The position numbers and the translations under genes are program-made. From an uncultured Bacteroidia bacterium (GTDB lineage Bacteria; Bacteroidota; Bacteroidia; Bacteroidales; ML635J-15), in NCBI GenBank assembly GCA_902776565.1, contig CACYQN010000015.1:24122-88121 (forward strand): a stretch of DNA of 64,000 bases, in the 5' to 3' direction. This document shows, piece by piece, positions 62,185 through 64,000 of this stretch; position 1 is the first letter of the stretch; every line of letters starts with the position of its first letter. Below the pieces are notes generated by a model, which ran no database searches, was not told where the DNA came from, and saw only the letters and a list, made by a program, of their open reading frames with translations.

Positions 62185-63444
62185 CTATCCTCCGAAATCA
62201 AACGCCAATTGTCCTTCCATCTTGTCTTTTTTCGGATTTGCCGTCAGTAATCGTTTTACCGTCTCGGGCTTCAATTCGTTTATGGTGCGCATAGGCAATT
62301 CCTTGTTTACAATGAAGTACTGCGCCTTTTTCATCACAACGCCAATTTTCTTCAGGTTATATGAATTCAGTTTTCCGTATCGGCGCGATGCGACAATCTG
62401 TGCTGCCGACCTTGTGCCTATGCCCGGAATGCGCAGAATCATTTCGTATGGAGCGGTATTCACGTCCATCGGGAAAAATTCGGGATGCCTCAGTGCCCAC
62501 GAAAGTTTCGGATCGACTTCAAGGTCAAGGTTTGGGAAACTGTCGTCAACAATCTCGTCAACCTTGAACTGGTAGAAACGCAGTAGCCAGTCGGCCTGGT
62601 AGAGACGGTTCTCGCGTACAAGCGGCGGCTGCTTCAGCACGGGTAGACGGTTGTCGTATTCGTTTACCGAAACATAGCCCGAATAGTACACGCGGCGCAT
62701 CGATGGCTGGCTGTACAATGCCGACGAAAGGTGCAGTATGTCGTTGTCGGTCTCGGGCGACACGCCGACAATCATCTGTGTGCTTTGTCCGGCAGGGACG
62801 AATCGTGGTGCATTGCGGAATTTCTGGCGGTTCTCCTTGCTTTCGAGTAGCCCCTGTCCGATGAATTTCATCGGGGTGAATATGCTCTTGAAGTCCTTTT
62901 CGGGCGCAAGGAGTTTCAGGCTTTGTTCTTTTGGAATTTCAACGTTCACGCTCATACGGTCGGCATAGAGACCAGCTTCGTTTACAAGAAGTTGGCTTGC
63001 TCCTGGAATGCTTTTAAGGTGAATGTATCCGTTGAAACCTTGTGCGCGCAGGTCCTTGGCAACTTTTACGAGGCGTTCCATAGTGTAGTCGGCATTTCGT
63101 ACCACACCTGAGCTGAGGAATAGTCCTTCGATGTAGTTGCGGCGGTAGAATTCCATCGTAATCTCCACAAGTTCCGACACCGACAATGTTGCACGGCGTA
63201 TGTCGTTGCTGTGGCGGTTGATGCAGTAGGCGCAGTCGAAAATGCAGTAGTTTGTCAGCATCACCTTCAGCAGTGAAATGCAGCGTCCGTCGTCGGCAAA
63301 GCTGTGGCAGATGCCAACACCGCCGACGGTGTTTCCCAGTCCGCCCTTCTTGTTGCTGCGCACCGTCCCGCTCGACGAACACGACACGTCGTATTTCGCC
63401 GATTCTGCCAGAATCTTCAGTTTGTCAAGCACTTGCGAGTCCAT
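62185..63444 (-). CDS. Radical SAM/helix-hairpin-helix protein, putative DNA modification or repair (TIGR03916 type)
   Basis: The 419-residue protein has the radical SAM motif CIFDCAYC (Cys67, Cys71, Cys74) preceded by the family segment GGVGICHSFADDGRCISLLK. Near the end is a helix-hairpin-helix, LRIPGIGTRSAAQIVASRRYGKL (about 350-372), for DNA binding. This is the standard partner of the DUF4130 protein downstream, 207 bases away on the same strand. The chemistry is not known to me. A -7 box stands 22 bases upstream of the ATG. Confidence 0.9.
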   Translation of the reverse strand: MDSQVLDKLKILAESAKYDVSCSSSGTVRSNKKGGLGNTVGGVGICHSFADDGRCISLLKVMLTNYCIFDCAYCINRHSNDIRRATLSVSELVEITMEFYRRNYIEGLFLSSGVVRNADYTMERLVKVAKDLRAQGFNGYIHLKSIPGASQLLVNEAGLYADRMSVNVEIPKEQSLKLLAPEKDFKSIFTPMKFIGQGLLESKENRQKFRNAPRFVPAGQSTQMIVGVSPETDNDILHLSSALYSQPSMRRVYYSGYVSVNEYDNRLPVLKQPPLVRENRLYQADWLLRFYQFKVDEIVDDSFPNLDLEVDPKLSWALRHPEFFPMDVNTAPYEMILRIPGIGTRSAAQIVASRRYGKLNSYNLKKIGVVMKKAQYFIVNKELPMRTINELKPETVKRLLTANPKKDKMEGQLAFDFGG

Positions 63445-63466
63445 TGGTGATGATGATTTGTTTTTG

Positions 63467-63474
63467 CAAAGGTA
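63467..63474 (-). promoter_or_regulatory. -7 box of the radical SAM/HhH gene
   Basis: On the minus strand TACCTTTG lies 22 bases before the ATG at 63444. Confidence 0.6.
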
Positions 63475-63518
63475 AGGATTATTTGTGATTCTAGATTATT
63501 ATTTATGATTTTATTCCT

Positions 63519-63546
63519 GTAGAGACGTTGCGAGCAACGTCCCTAT
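63519..63546. repeat. 28-bp palindrome (GTAG family), near-perfect
   Basis: It shares GTAGAGACGTTGC with the copy at 62008-62035 and differs at the centre and the right end. The remainder of 63547-63926 is AT-rich and holds no gene that I can see. Confidence 0.75.
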
Positions 63547-63926
63547 GTTATTTGCCAATTATGTACAATGAATTTAGCATCACAATGTTTTTCGATGCTA
63601 AAAATTCAAATATCCATTCATTATGCTAGTTCAGCTTTGATGCGCCTCTATTATATATATTAATAGGTATAGGCATTTTTTTCCCACCTGGACAGAATTT
63701 TTATTTCCGATTTGTGATGTCTGAAAAAATGGGTTAATGCCAGTTTTGATCATTTTTGCGAAGAATGAAAGAAAAAAATGACGTCCGAGTGCTGTTCAAA
63801 AATGGTTTTTTAGGTGTATTTTGCTAAAAAAATGGGTTTAAAAATGGTAAAAACGTCTTTGCAAAATATTGATAATTATCATGTTGTAAAATAAACACAA
63901 TTTTTTTGAAAAAAAAGTGAAAAAAG

Positions 63927-63958
63927 TTTTGGTGGTAATGAAAAATGCTATACTTTTG
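63927..63958 (+). promoter_or_regulatory. Strong promoter reading off the right edge
   Basis: TTTTG (63927-63931) and TACTTTTG (63951-63958) are 19 bases apart, with the GTTTTGGTGGTAA stretch that I associate with stable-RNA and ribosomal promoters in Bacteroidetes, in an A/T-rich upstream context. The gene itself is beyond the window; the visible leader (63959-64000) is GC-richer and structured. Confidence 0.75.
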
Positions 63959-64000
63959 CAATCCCAAACGATGAGGGACGGAGGTCATCCGGAAGGCATC

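Overview
The window reads as chromosome of a member of the Bacteroidales. The evidence is direct. Many genes are preceded by the Bacteroidetes -7 box TAnnTTTG, several with a TTTG box about 19-20 bases upstream. There is a PorV-type outer-membrane protein and two proteins ending in the C-terminal sorting domain of the type IX secretion system (T9SS). Families typical of the phylum are also present: an AAA-ATPase/PD-(D/E)XK fusion, a DUF4292 lipoprotein, a TonB receptor with a carboxypeptidase-like N-terminal domain, and lipoproteins with acidic residues after the lipid Cys. I cannot name a genus.

Region by region. 1-5.9 kb is a restriction/defence island. It starts with the last codons of a probable C5-cytosine methyltransferase, then an McrB-like AAA+ motor, a DUF2357/McrC-like nuclease, and a protein that fuses a restriction-endonuclease-like domain to an ImmA/IrrE metallopeptidase. 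6-9.3 kb holds a ThrE-type exporter and grpE-dnaJ. 9.4-17.1 kb is an envelope cluster (porV-ispF, a beta-barrel protein, two lipoproteins, an OmpA-family protein). 17.3-18.7 kb is a lipoprotein/beta-barrel pair on the minus strand. 19.1-21.2 kb is the housekeeping operon rplY-pth-psd. 21.7-26.5 kb is a tightly packed operon: sugar nucleotidyltransferase, TPR protein, DUF4292 lipoprotein, EnvC-like protein. 26.6-31.2 kb holds an unknown tail-anchored protein, an AlbA_2 regulator, an M64 peptidase and an AAA-ATPase/nuclease fusion. 31.3-36.6 kb is mainly metabolic on the minus strand (glutathione peroxidase, lipoprotein, gap, ilvE, alkaline phosphatase). 36.9-39.6 kb is a TonB receptor with a small His-rich membrane protein. 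tRNA-Lys(CTT) follows at 39.8 kb, then a multidomain M14 carboxypeptidase. 42.2-47.2 kb holds a radical SAM protein, a glycosyltransferase-like protein and a very large MMPL/RND exporter. 47.5-56.1 kb looks like a plant-glycan locus: AraC regulator, GH78 alpha-L-rhamnosidase lipoprotein, two T9SS-secreted parallel beta-helix proteins. 56.1-63.4 kb holds an SDR, an old-yellow-enzyme family protein, a Ca2+/Na+ antiporter, a flippase and a DNA-repair pair (a DUF4130 protein and a radical SAM/helix-hairpin-helix protein). A strong promoter pointing off the right edge closes the window.

The genes are ordinary in large part; the intergenic DNA is not. Gaps are filled with several dispersed repeat families: seven 28-bp palindromes, a mosaic of mini-hairpin words (GGCGAAGCC, GCCGCAGGC, GGGCTACGCCC), a family centred on ACCTCNGAGAGGT palindromes, a roughly 150-bp element with GGAGATT ends, and a 210-bp MITE-like element with 15-bp inverted ends and a possible 10-bp target duplication. 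The restriction island and these repeats are the parts most worth following up. All assignments come from reading the sequence and from memory of protein families; no database search was run.
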